NCBI GenBank assembly: GCA_022316685.1 | Contig: JAKJHU010000185.1 | Span: 248,001 to 312,000, forward strand | Source of the DNA: Progne subis subis | Taxonomy: Eukaryota > Chordata > Aves > Passeriformes > Hirundinidae | Direction of reading: 5' to 3' | DNA length: 64,000 nucleotides | Part shown: positions 24,505-36,784 of the stretch, in pieces | Layout: every line of letters begins with the position of its first letter | Numbering within the stretch: position 1 is the first letter of the stretch | Translations under genes and position numbers: made by a program | The notes under the pieces: generated by a model | The model's input: only the letters and a program-made list of their open reading frames with translations | Told to the model about the DNA's origin: nothing | The model's database searches: none

Positions 24505-24705
24505 CCTTTCGCTTCTTGGGCGCTTTTTTGGCTTTTATTGTGACCAAAGCAGTGCTGGTGATAAGGGTTTTTTTAGCTGTTCCTGAACAGTACTTGCACA
24601 ACATCGAGGTATTTTGCTTTTTGAGCTGCCCCTGCCAGCAAATAAGTAGGGGTTCACAAAGAGCTGGGAGGGGACACAGCCAGGACAGCTGACCCCAGAG
24701 AGAAA
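24503..24705 (-). mobile_element. LTR fragment of an avian endogenous retrovirus
   Basis: Read on the minus strand, GGTCAGCTGTCCTGGCTGTG, TCCCCTCCCAGCTCTTTGTG, TGCTGGCAGGGGCAG, then GTGCAAGTACTGTTCAGGAA and CAGCTAAAAAAACCC appear in the order of a well-known avian ERV LTR (the family with TGTCCTGGCTGTGTCCCCTCCCAGCT in its middle). Only the middle-to-3' part is left; the 5' part of the LTR and the standard terminal CCAGCACA are absent. Nothing next to it resembles gag, pol or env. It is a degraded, non-functional fragment. Confidence 0.65.
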
Positions 24706-26251
24706 TTTAAAAACTGCCAAAACCCAAAATTATCAAATTAGTGTGTAACAAGCACCAGTAAAGTAGCACTAAAGCCTTTGTATGAATGAGAAGGAAGTCA
24801 GAGATAACTTATGTACTGGTTGAAGCTGAAATGTTTCCAGCAGGACAATAATACCGGCTATTTCTTAAAGTAGTTAATGGAAAAACAGTACGACAACAGT
24901 ATTTGGCACAAATCTAAATCATATTCAAACATCTGCACAACAATAACATAATAATATACATGCCATAACAAGAATTTTTAATGAAAATAATGAATTTCTT
25001 TATTAGCAGAAAGGAGAAGCCATAGTCCAGTAAGAGGAAGGCTTTTAAGTTTGACCTTAAAAGTATGTAAAACTTTACAGCTCTTGACAGTAGAGTGAGA
25101 TAAAATTCTCTATCAGTTTATGAAGTGACAACTTTCTTTAATGGTGGCTGGTTTACTAAGGTGCTCTAAATGTCACTTATTCTGATCTCATTCTGACCTA
25201 CTCTGAACTTAGGAAAGTTTCTAATTTGGTAACTATATGGTAAATTATTATTTAACCTGGAGGGACAAGGCTGTTATGGCAATAGCTTTATTATGGGTAA
25301 AAAATTAAAGACAGCATTAGCTTTTGTTGAAAGGGAAATTAGAGAATAGGAAGAGAATTAATATCATTAATTATATTCTTTCAGGAACAGCCTTAGGCCT
25401 TATGTATTAAAAAAAACCCCAAAACTATCAATAATTATCCACACAAAAGTAAAAAAAAAGCCATTCTCCAGTTACATGTATAATAAATACATTGTGAGAT
25501 ATCTTCTTAATGTACTCAAGGATAGGAAGGGATTTAATTTGTTGTTTATTTAGTTGGTGGCCTTTACTGTTTTCCTCTTAAATTTCAGAAAAATTAAGAA
25601 AAGAAACAAGAAAACCAAGAGTAGCTTAAACATGGAACAAAAGTAACTTAAGCATCAATACTTCCTTAGAGCCTCTCAGCTCACAGGTATAAGACAGTGA
25701 TTTTGTTTATATTAAAAATACTTCTTCATACATTTGGATGTGTATAATAAGGTAATTTCATGTGTCAGTATTAATAATTTAGTGTTCTATGTGGACTTGA
25801 AACTAAGATGTTTAAAACCTGAATGAGATTAATACACTTGAGGTGGTACGCAGCTTTAATGTTCGGACATTTGTATGGATGGTGGATTGGACAGCTGATA
25901 ACAGATATAAAGCAAGAGTTGGACGATCCACCTAAATGAATGCAGAATACTACAGTCCATCCCCCTTTTCAGTCCAAGATCGTTTAAGAACATTGCGGGG
26001 GGAAAAAAAAAACAACCATCTAAACCCAGTGGAGTGGATGAGTAGTTTGATTATTTCCCATTTTCATTCACCATGTGTTCAGGGTCAGCTTGGCTTCTTA
26101 ATTTTTCAAGCAGATGTTGCAAAGTAAATATTATACAAGCTTTTGTGGCGTGTATTGTAAATTCCATTCTGATGGGAGAAGGGTGAGTTATGTGTTACAA
26201 AACAACAAGTATCAAAATTGTTTTAATTACATCTATTTCTATAATTGCCAG

Positions 26252-26305
26252 TGTTGCAGCCACTTTCACAGTCTCCACATACAAAATGGACAGGCACTAT
26301 CTATG
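26252..26305 (+). other. Exon-like segment with consensus donor
   Basis: An acceptor (TATTTCTATAATTGCCAG) ends at 26251 and a near-ideal donor (CTATG/GTAAGTAT) starts at 26306. The 54 bases are open from the first base, giving CCSHFHSLHIQNGQALSM, and would add 18 codons without changing frame. No family match is known. A chance pseudo-exon is equally possible. Confidence 0.17.
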
Positions 26306-26481
26306 GTAAGTATATTAATGAACTGATGAAAAAGAGAAGACATAACAATACCAAGAGAGCAGGCAGAGACATCTTCAGGTGTCAGGTTGGCTAAACACAC
26401 GGTGAACTGACTAATTGAAGGCTGATAGATTTTAGCGTGTTATTGCTAATGGAGCATAAAGTTACAATGTGAAATGCATCT

Positions 26482-26501
26482 TCTCTCTCTCTCTCTCTCT
26501 C
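26482..26501 (+). repeat. (TC)10 microsatellite
   Basis: Ten uninterrupted TC units followed by CCCACCCTC. Confidence 0.95.
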
Positions 26502-29500
26502 CCACCCTCAAAATATGAAAAGGAAAAAGGCAACCGTGACTGGAAGAAGAATCTGTGGAGGATGCTGAAGTGATGAATGGTATGAAGATGGACGTCAAAT
26601 GGAGTGAGTATAGTAATAGTTGGGAATACAGGACTGTCCCTGAGAGGGCAGGTGGAAGTTGAAGGAAACTGTCCCTAACAGCACTAAAACATACTGCCAG
26701 CAGCAATGCATGTAACATCTGCATGGGAGTTAATTCTGGGTGCAAATTTTTCACAAAACTCCTGCTTTCCATTTCACCTCTAATTACGATTGCTAGACAA
26801 TCACTTTTGAAAATAATAAGTGAAGAGGATTCTTCTCCCAGGTACCTTTTTGTAGTGACAAGGATCCAGATAATTAACTCTCTGTGTGGTATTTTACTTT
26901 TTCATACACGGTGTTTCTCAATCCATTCTCCCATTTCTTCGATACCAAGAACTTGTGGTCTTTGTGGTATAAATGTATCTAATGTCCAGTGTGACAGGAA
27001 GACAATGCATGGGATATTTAACAAAGTACTTAGTCTCTGAGCTTTCCTGGCCAGGTGAATTGAGGAAAATAAAAAAATTATGTGTATTTTGTGTGAAGGA
27101 GGCGGACTGCCCCTTCCTGCAGCTGGCTGTTCAGCTGGCATCCTTAGGATGAGGAGAGCTTTTGATGAAGAAAACACTGAATTTTTTCAATTCTCTATTT
27201 TTCAAAGCTGAACAGTGGCTTCATAGGACAGTACTGTACAGGATATAGTGCTGATTCACATTCCCACAAGAAAAGCACTCAGAAAAAAACAGACTCCTAA
27301 GTACCTTTTGGGTGTACCTCGGGGTGGCAGTGACGTTGTGAGCACTCCCCATACAAGCCTTTCTCCTTCTTCACTGATTTTCTTCTGGGAATATCTTCTG
27401 TTATGAAATACCTTTGTGAAGGTGTATAAAGAGGTCTATTTTTTGTTTTCACTTCAGCTGTTTGAGCACAAATACCTTGAAACCCAGGATAAAATGCGTG
27501 CAGAAAGATGCTACTTGCTTTTTCTCTCCTTTGTCAAAGTTAACTGATTTTTTGACATTGAAGAAAATTAATCACAATCTTTTAAAAGGAAAGGATAGGC
27601 AATCTGTCCAGCCCCACACTGCTGCCTGGTAGCACTTACTAACACAGAATTACATACCTTAAACCCCCCCAAAAGTATGACCCTATGTGCTATGTAAGCA
27701 CTGTTTGAAGCAATTCTTGAACACTGGCTGTGTTTGCATGCACAATGAAAGATTTTCATCATCAGGATGATGACACTTTATTGTCAATTATGTATCTTTC
27801 TGCTTAGCTGCATTCCTGCTGAATTTTGTTTTAATACAGAAATGAGCTATAATCAATAACTTGTCAAATTATTTATTCCTAATGGACTAGTAAAATTCTA
27901 GCCAAAAGATTTTGACATTACTCTCAGAATAAATTAACTGGGATACATATTTCTATTATTTGACCAGCTCTCTAGATTATTTAATAATGTTCAGTGAATA
28001 ATTTATTCAACATTTTTCCTGTCAATCTCTGAATAATTTACTCATGAATACATTATTTTTTATTATACAGCTAAGTATATTTCCAGCATCCATGGCAATT
28101 TCTTTGTTGTATAAAAGCATGGAGATCTCTGGAAAGGAAGATAAACTTTTAACTAGCATAACTTAACTTCTTTGTGTTAAGCATTTTTATATACCCAAGT
28201 GCATAATTAAATGAATCCATTTTTATCTCGCTCTCTTAATTTAATGAGTAGTTTTCTGAAAGTCTTTAACTTAATGACCCCTACTATTTTTATTGAAAAC
28301 CTTGCACTGTTGCTGTCTTGCCCCTGTTTGTTTTTTTCAAGTCCCCAACACTATTCAAAAAACTTCGGCTATTTTGTGTGGTGCATATATATAATTAGGT
28401 AAATATTTACATTGCTTCCCTTTTTCTGTTAACCTAGGTATTTTGAACATAATCTCTACATAAATACATAGTGAATAAACTCAGGTGTGTGACATACAAA
28501 CATGAGTGAAAAAGAATGAGCTGTTAAAAATGCAGTCCTGACAGAGGAAGAGAAGTGGGGTGTTTACAAAGAAAGACTGAAGAGGCAGGCCAACCAAAGG
28601 CGTATTGTGGAATATCTGTATCTATTTACCAGATAGAAAAATGTTCCAATAGTCTGCACTGGAGCAATAATGAAATGAAATGGCTGGAATATGGACAATC
28701 CCACCCCTTCCTAACAGAACCCATTCTGCAGTTCCCATCCTGGTAATGGGAACATGAGGTCAATTTGGGGATCTTATGACTGCAGTACAGAGGCACCTAT
28801 TCCTCTGCCCTCCTGAGTTGGAGTGGGAAACTGAGACTTGCTTTGATTACTCTGCAACTCAAACAGCATTTTATTATTTCACTACCCAGCCATTTGTGAT
28901 GGAAGGTAATTTGGGATATGTGACTCATGGCTCTCCAGACTGTGTAGCATGGATACCTACAGCTGGTGAAGGCAAACTGGAGGGCAGGGGTGGTACCTGA
29001 ACCCAAAATCTAGATGCTGTTTCAGTTCCAGTTTAGTGATTGCTCTTAAAAGAATCTGGTCCAGAGACCAGAGCCAGCACAGACTGTGATACCCTGGACG
29101 TGAATGACATGAGCAATAAATATTCATTTCTAGCAGTAAGTTCTGGTGAGTTGGAAACTATGTTCACTGGTCAATACATGATGCATACAGAGGCGTACCA
29201 TGAATTGAAGCCTCTCCTAATTCCACCTCATTTCCACATATAGGAAGGCAGGTCTCAGATTTTACTTGCAAGTGGCCAAACAGCAGGAGTTTGGCTAATT
29301 GCCAAAGGTACTTCCTGGAATTATCTAACCTAATTGATAGTTTCCCTTTTGACAGCAAAATTCCTTGACTTTCAGGCATGCTAAGAAGCAGCCTGGTTTG
29401 AATATATGAGTACCTAAACCCAGAATTTTAATGTCATCTGGGGACTTTCAGGGTCACGTTTGCAGCTCTGAACAGTACTGCATATCACCTTGTTACTAAA

Positions 29501-31896
29501 ACAGTAATATTGCCTTCATGTCTCTTGCAGACTAAATATGTAAGGACTTACACAAAAAGTAGGATTCATACCTAGATTTTAGGACCTAAAGTTCTAGAGG
29601 GACTGGAGGGAAACCTGGAGTTGCTGCTGTGCATTTGAAACTTGGGGGCAGGTCTCTATTTTCTTTTAGTGTGAAAGGGACATGCTGTCACCATTGCTTG
29701 ATTTAGTTTGAAGGATATGTTCAAGTAAAGGCCTGGGGATCTAGGTTCAAGTTAGAACCTTTCTACCTGCTGTTAGAGAGGTTGAAAAAAACCATGGTGT
29801 ATAGACTGCTCTCTCGAGGGAAAGAGGAGACAGGAGGTCTGTTTTAGAGAAATGGGGGAGGTTGTCACCATTATTTCCATTTTAATCTACTATATAAAAA
29901 TTCAAGAATCAAGACCTGCTTCATCACAGGGCTAAGACTTCCACAGGTTTTGGGATAGGATAGCCATGAACAAACTCCATGAACAGGCAGAGCACCCTGA
30001 TTTCTGCAATGGAAGCAACACTAACTGTGGAAAACAAGGTCAAGGATGGATGGCAGAGTGCAGCAAACAATCTCCTTATGGCCTGTGCTGGAACTAGCCA
30101 CAGAAAAATGAAGCAGAAAAAAAAAGACAAGCCCAGTTGCTGTGGTTTGTCTACAAAGATGGTTCATGGAATCATGGTTAGCCTGTGAGTTGTACTGAAA
30201 GGAAATAATTTCCTTTTATGTTTCCATAATGTGCATGTGATTCTCTAGAATGTTTCTTTCTTTCACCCACCCTCTGGTCTATTTTTGGGGGAGTTTTTCA
30301 CCCTTTCGTTAACTACATCCTAGCTTTTGGCATACTGTAATACTTAGCTCTTGTTTCTGCCTTGATAGGTTTTAATTCTTAATGCTTCAAAGGTTATAAG
30401 GTTCATATTTGATTATTCATGGAACCACTGGCTAGGGAAGCTACAATTTAACAATTAGGAACTGCTGTAAAGTCCAGTGAACTCTCAGTACCTCCTGCTT
30501 CTGTAGTATTACCTATAACATCAACTATGGGAAAGGAGTAAAGGAATTTTACCCTAGTGGGAAAAAAGAAACTGCTCCAGAATAAAGATTTTTTTTTTTT
30601 TTTTTAAATTTGTATTGTATTTCATTTTATTTTCCCTAGTGGCCAGTTTTTCAGAGTAGCCTCTCTGAATAATGGCAAAAACTAACTAAATCAACATTTT
30701 CTTTCCTACCTTTGTTGTTTGGCTTTAGCTACTATGATTGTTATGATTTTTGTTCCTTATGAGGAAAACTATAAAAGCTAATCTTAATACTAGATTTTTA
30801 CAATGTTTACTGAGTTGCTTTTTAAAAATTTTCTGAGCTTGTAAAAGTATAATTATCGTATCCTAATAATTATAACAGACGACATTTCTCTTCCTCTTCA
30901 CAGTGTTTGATCTAAACTGAAAATTTCTGATCTTCTTGTCAAAGACAGAGCTGTTTTCTTGGGAATATTTTGAACTTTGATGAAAGTTTTATGACACTTC
31001 CAAAAAAACATGCTGCTCATTAAAGTTTTATAGCAAGAGAGCTCTATCTGCATTGTTTTGAAATTGTAAATATCACATAATTGTCATCAATGAGTGGCTG
31101 ATGAAATACCTGTTCCCAGAAGCTTGTGTCTCCACATGGGAGTTTGGTCATAGATGCTTTTGCAGTCCCAGGGTTCCAAGACAAAGCTTCTTTCATTCTG
31201 TCATGGTGATGGTCCCAAAAGTCAAACTGTGATGAAATGGATGTTTTACCCATAACATTTTGCACGGCGTTTGCAGAGGAAACAAATTTTGTAGTCTTTA
31301 AAAATCCTATTCACCTTCTCTTTGTCCCTTGAGATGCTGTGAGATTAGTGTCCCATTAGTTTCCTTCATCCACTTTTTATGAGTCAAAACTCACAAATCT
31401 GTCTCTGGATAGTAATGGATAGCTGCCGTTCCTCAGTGAAATGAACATCAGCTGCAGAACTGTTTTGTTGTACGACATACAGCTCACACAACTGCAGTTG
31501 ACACAAATGCTAATTCCCCTCAATATGTAAGCCTTGGAGGGTCTCTCAAACAAACAGACAAGAAGGCTTTAAATGTGTATATATATTTTTTAATATTTCA
31601 AAATTTTACTTGACATGTTAATTTTAAATCTCTTGGTGTTGTAGCTTTTCTGATAATTGTGCAGAAAAAAATACCCCATTCAATGAAATATTATTCCTTT
31701 TCAGAGGCACTTGAGTAATTTGACTCCCAGATAACACAAGGTTTTATCTTGTCATTATGAAGACTACGTGAAGATATAAAGATGTTATTCAGACAAATTG
31801 TTTGTTTGTTTTTTTTAAGAGACAACCTAATTAAAATTATAGCATTATTATTTAATACCACCTAATTAGAAAAGATACATTTTTCTCCCCTTCTAG

Positions 31897-32015
31897 CTGC
31901 ATGAGGAATGCCTGTTTCCCATTGTAGCTCCATGGGATGCGTGCACACTCAGAGGAATCAGATCATCACTCTCAAGGGCTACCTACCCAGAACAAAGCCC
32001 AAAGCAGCAAGCCAG
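31897..32015 (+). other. Best exon-like segment of the window (119 nt)
   Basis: A strong acceptor (CATTTTTCTCCCCTTCTAG) ends at 31896 and a strong donor (AAGCCAG/GTGAGT) starts at 32016. Exactly one plus-strand frame is open over the whole segment, beginning LHEECLFPIVAPWD and ending SPKQQA. That frame is closed by TAG inside the acceptor and by TGA just after the donor, so openness coincides with the proposed exon limits. The length of 119 would leave phase 2. The peptide matches no family that I recognise, and the first codons need not be translated if this is a lncRNA exon. No neighbouring exon of compatible phase was proven; the segment at 34004-34073 is not in frame with it. Confidence 0.25.
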
Positions 32016-34003
32016 GTGAGTTAAGTGGGAGCCAGAATATTTTATCTCACATGGGATGTACATTCCAGGTTCTGACAACTGGTATTTTTCCTGAATCACC
32101 TCCTGCAGGTGTGCTTTTTTGTCTTTTTTGACAATGTAGGGAACCTTGGGGAATTGTGTCTGAACTGAGCTAAGTTGACTATCTAGAGCTGGGCGGTGTG
32201 AATACCTCTTGCACTCATAAAAGTAGAACATAGATGTTCATTTAAAGTGTAGTGCTGGCATCACTGGAAAACAATGATGATCCCAATGTTATTAAAATCT
32301 GTATCATGTGAAAGGTATGTACACAAAAGCATTGGAGTGATGATAAACTTGGCAAAGACAGATTTAAGGAAATGAGGGAGCTCATAGGAGAGCCCTAAGG
32401 AAAAGGAAACTCCTTGGACATGGCATTTCTTCTACTTAATGAAACAGTGGTAGTGTCTCAGAAGGTGTTGTGCTACTGAACAGAATTGAAATAGGAAAAG
32501 CTCACATAGCTAAATAACAAATTTCAAGAAATTTTACTGAGAAGAGATCCTTCAAAAATCTGACTTACTGTAGCCAAAATACTTTAAACAACAGTAAAAT
32601 AAAATAAACAACATTAGGAGTTGTGAGAAACAAAAGAAAAATCAAAACATATTTTCAAAGTAACTAATGACTAGAAATGAGGCTTACCTATAAGTACAGA
32701 TATTAAAATAGGTAGATACCTTAGAATCGATGGATAAAATGCTATTTTGCTAGTCAAGGTAAACAATTATCAGAGATTGTCAGGAAAAAGGCAAAACCAA
32801 AGATCGGGGAGGACTGATGCTAAGCCTAAAGTTACTCTGACTGAACTCAGCTATGGAATATCTGAAGACCTACAGTTTTAAACGACCATGAAAAATTTTG
32901 AGAAACACTCTGAAGTAAGTCAATCAAACAAAAAACATTTCCTACAAGTATATAAATATACACACACATATACATATATATATTTATAAACACACTGTTG
33001 TGCAGTAGTAATTGACTTTAGATGTAAACAACAGGAAAAATAGTGTGTTTGGCTGTTCAAGAAGAGAGATTACAGGGTGTGAAGGGTTGGCCAATGAAGG
33101 TATGAGGGTGAACCAAGACCAGGGAAGACAACTGTAATTTAAAAGAGCTGTTTTTGCAACTAGAGAGGATAACACAGAGGAAAACAGAGTCTGAATGTAA
33201 ATTAATGTACACAAGGTACAAAACTAGAGAACAACTTCTAGATTTGCCCACTGACTCAGCTCAGTTAACTTGCTGTTGTTGTGGAAACCTAATGAAAAAA
33301 TCCTTTGCTGAAAGCAGCTTCAGGGGAAAAAAAAAAATCCAAACAATATTAGAATGCATAAAAGCAGAATGGAAGAAAATATTGAGCAAAATATTATAAT
33401 ATGTATTTGTAAATGAGTGGTGAAGGTTTATTTGAGTTATAGTGCTCATCTCTCTAAATATTGAAAATTATTTTACTCACTGAAGCATTTTCTTTTATGA
33501 AAAGAGTTTGAAAAAACTGATAGTACTATTTTAGAGGGGAAATAAACAGTGCAGTTGGCAGAAAGCTGTCTTATAATTCATTTGCTTTTTAAAGTATTTA
33601 AATACTGAATTAGAATTTAAATATATATACTTACAAGTATTTTGCAATAAATACTGTAAAACTCATTTTAGGAACACAAATGTGTTTCTAAAATGACAAA
33701 CGCCTCTAGGAGTTGATAGCTTTCCTTGTAATGACTGTAACTTAAATAAGGAAATTCTTCCCTGTTCTTTTCCTTAAATTTGGTGTGTCCGAAGCATCTG
33801 CTTACTAACAAAAATGCTGAAATCTCCAGGTATTGAAAAATTATTGCAATTGCAATACCATAGCCTCTGATTGGACCATTTTGCATTTGGTAAAATTGGG
33901 GCCAGAAAAATGTGAGAGGCAGATTTTTGTTTTAACCTCAGGTTATAAGACATAAAACTATTTATGAGCACAGGAGTCTGCTTGAATCATGTTTATCTTC
34001 TAG
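32016..34003. other. Non-coding stretch with an AT/CA microsatellite
   Basis: No gene is recognised. A mixed TA/CA simple repeat lies at 32948-32996. Confidence 0.5.
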
Positions 34004-34073
34004 TTAGGGGATCTGGACATTGCCACTGGTAATTATTACAGATGCCAAATGAAGCAAAGGATTACAAAAAAAG
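34004..34073 (+). other. Exon-like segment (70 nt)
   Basis: An acceptor (GTTTATCTTCTAG) ends at 34003 and a donor (AAAAG/GTGAGTAA) starts at 34074. One frame only is open, giving LGDLDIATGNYYRCQMKQRI and then TKK; it is bounded by TAG in the acceptor and TAA four bases after the donor GT. The composition is protein-like. The pyrimidine tract is short, which weakens the call. No family match. Confidence 0.22.
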
Positions 34074-34184
34074 GTGAGTAAATTAAAATCTAAGAATGTA
34101 GTGCACTATCATCCAAGGACAGTAGTACCTAACTATAATTAATTATATTTTTCAAATGAGTTATCTGTTGAGTGTGGGAATTTT

Positions 34185-34375
34185 ATGATGGAGGCACTAC
34201 CACTGTTCTTGACGGGCTTGGCCTTGTCCAGTGGCAGGTCTGTCTTGGGGCCAGCTGGCCCTGGCTCCATCAGGCATAGGGAAGGCTTCTGGCAGCCCCT
34301 CACAGAAGCCACCCCTCTAGCACCCCTCCAGGTATAAAAGCCTTGCCATGCAAACCCAATACAGCATATACACTC
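34185..34375. repeat. Interspersed repeat, probably avian LTR-derived
   Basis: The stretch CTTGGCCTTGTCCAGTGGCA, GGTCTGTCTTGGGGCCAGCT, CTCACAGAAGCCACCCCTCT and TTGCCATGCAAACCCAATAC follows an interspersed repeat that I remember from songbird sequence, where it forms part of an LTR. It is clearly richer in G and C than its surroundings and has abrupt edges. A TATAAAAG occurs at 34333-34340. The exact family and orientation are not certain. Confidence 0.5.
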
Positions 34376-36610
34376 ACATCATGTCTTATAACACAAGTGC
34401 AATTATTTGACTCTTGTAGCATCAAATAAGAAAAAAAATCTTTGAAAAAATCCTGGGTTGTGTGGATAAATTTAAATGTTTTATTTGATGTCTCTTCTTT
34501 CATTATCTTTTTCTCCAAAGCATACAAGGAGCAGTCTCTGTTCTCTCCATGCCAGGTCCCATCAATGGGAGTTAGGGCTGGTTTGCTAATTCAGGTACAG
34601 CCTTGCTGCAAGCAGTGTTGTGCCGCAGGCTTAGGAAGACTTTTCCCCTCAGTCTGAAAGGCTTATTGAAAAAAGAAGTGACGAGCTGCTTAACTCCTCC
34701 AGCTCACTGCTGTAATTAAAGAAAAAGTGACGTTTCAAAAAGCCAAGTTGAAGTGCTATGAACTATGTTTGCTTGCCACTTGATGGTAGGATAAACACTA
34801 CCTGCTTTGTTTCCAAGGCCTGACACAGCCTTTGTATTCCGCCTTTGTGACCTTTTCCAAACCTCCTAATGATCTCAGGTAAGTGACTCTCTTATGCTGC
34901 ATTATTCTGTATCAGCTGCTTTTGACACGAGCGACTAAACCTCAAGGATACAAAATACTATTATAAAGACTCTACCCCTCTATAAATATTACACAATAGG
35001 TGTGTCACAGCTTCATGAAAAATGCAAAATTAAGAGGATGAAGTACACGTTACTGCCTCTTATCCTAGAACATGAATTTTTCAGAGATGTGCTATGTAGC
35101 TTATGAGGTTGACCTGCCAACACATGTAGAGACTGGTCATGGATGAAGTCATACAATGACTCAGTGAAACTTGGAAAATAATGCTGCAGTGCTTCCAAAG
35201 CATTCTCTGTAGGAAATCTACACAGAGATGTGGGATGAAGTGGTAATACGAAATGAAATTTGTCACTCAAAAACTGCTCCAGTCTACATTGAGGCATCAA
35301 AATATTGATTTTATTTTCAGAAATGCTGAGCTTCAGCTTGACTAAGTAGAAACAATATTGTGAAACACCACTGAAATTTAAACAGCAAGTTAAGATTGCA
35401 AGTTTAGGTACATGAAAGCAATTGCAGATACACAAAAGAGCTCAGTTCTCTGAGGCGTAAAAGGAGGAAAAAGGTAGGGATGGATGTTCAACCTGTGTTT
35501 AAAAGCTTGGCATCCACTGTAACCAGTGTATCTTCCTACCTATGTCTAATGCTTAGTGTCTTGTGAGATACCCATTTGTAGTCCATATGACCCACCTGTT
35601 ATCATGCCTACTTTTACATATGAAATGCATATGTAAGACATTTGATATTCTACTTCACCATAGAAATGAAGTTATTATCAATTCAGCATAATGAAATAGA
35701 AACTAGCACTTGGGAATTGAAATTTTTAATACAATTCAAATTGGTTATTTACATGGGACTAATTTCTGCAGAAATTAGCTTGCAGTTTCACTGTTAAAAA
35801 ATACTTAAAGTAAATTTCTGAAGGAAATTTGAGTTAGCATTAGATTTGAAACAATTAAGTCTCTTAAATATTATGGGGGTCACAATGGCTAAATAATTTT
35901 ATTCCCCTTCTGCCCCCCTTCCTTTTTACCCCTAGCAAAGTGATTTGTGTAAATGACTTCATACCACAAGCAGGCACAGAGTGGGATCACTCACTTCCAT
36001 GCTGAGATTCAAAAACTGCCAGATTCCAACCAAGCTACAAATGCAGAGACCATGCTGAGGGTTATATTATAAGGAATTCAGCTAGACATTTTTTTGTTTG
36101 TATCTCTTGGAATTAATTTATTTTTAATCAGTACTTGTCACTGCTGTGTACTTAATGTGCTGAAAGATTAATATTGGTGAGTTTAAAACTAGCTGGCTTG
36201 TGACAGATTCATGGATTAAGAATTACAGTTGTAAATAACAGTAATTTCAAGAAACTTCACTTGAATATGCATGTGTGTATAATATAGAATCCTGATTTTG
36301 GACATTGGGTAGACTAGTTAGTGTGTTATAGATATCTGATTGTAGTGAAATAACCCAAACTCTGTGCTAGGGCATGCACAGTTCCCACTTGAAACACATG
36401 CCTGATTTTCCTTCTGGCTGCAGACAGAAAATGAGGGTTAGGCATGATACATGCCCCAAACCTATCTCCTCATAAAGTCAGAGTACAAACAGAAGATGGA
36501 ACCAGCCTTTGGGAGAAATGAATTTTCCAGCAACATAGCACAATTTTCTCTGTGCACCCTCTGCCTGGGAAAGTTACTTCTGGGAATAGCTACTACTGTC
36601 AGTGGATATC
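34376..36610. other. Non-coding stretch
   Basis: No gene is recognised. The 140-codon minus-strand frame at 35013-35435 lacks any family motif or supporting splice context and is treated as chance. A 20-base palindrome at 35759-35778 is listed separately. Confidence 0.5.
35759..35778. repeat. Perfect 20-base palindrome
   Basis: CTAATTTCTGCAGAAATTAG is self-complementary with a PstI-type CTGCAG centre and ATTAG/CTAAT ends. AATTTCTG-type words recur nearby (for example AAATTTC...GAAATTT at about 35812-35830). Function is unknown. Confidence 0.9.
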
Positions 36611-36784
36611 TAGTTGTTGTTTTGTTTGTTTGTTTGTTTTGGTTTTTTTGTGGTTTTTGGTGTTTCTGGGGGAGGGGTGTGGTGTTTGGTTTTTTTTTGT
36701 TTTGTTTGGTTTGGTTTTTTGTGTTGTGGTTTTTTTTTTTTTTTTTTGTTTTTTGTTTTTTGTTTTTTGTTTTTCTTTTTTTTT
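36611..36784 (+). repeat. Long T/G-rich low-complexity tract
   Basis: About 170 bases in which the plus strand is nearly all T and G, with GTTTGTTT units, GGGGGAGGGGTGTGG in the middle, and T runs up to 17 bases, ending in GTTTTTTGTTTTTT units. Open frames over it (F/V/C/G-rich) are compositional artefacts. Confidence 0.95.

Larger units (their letters stand above)
24706..31896. other. Long non-coding stretch
   Basis: No gene, LINE or LTR is recognised across about 7 kb. It contains the (TC)n microsatellite at 26482-26501, a 17-base T run at 30589-30605 and one exon-like segment at 26252-26305, listed separately. Open frames up to about 108 codons (for example 26446-26772 minus) are low in conserved features and overlap on both strands. 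Confidence 0.5.

Noticed and set aside
35013..35435. 140-codon minus-strand frame, one of the longest in the window
   Set aside because: No family resemblance, no splice context, and an overlapping frame on the same strand; compatible with chance.
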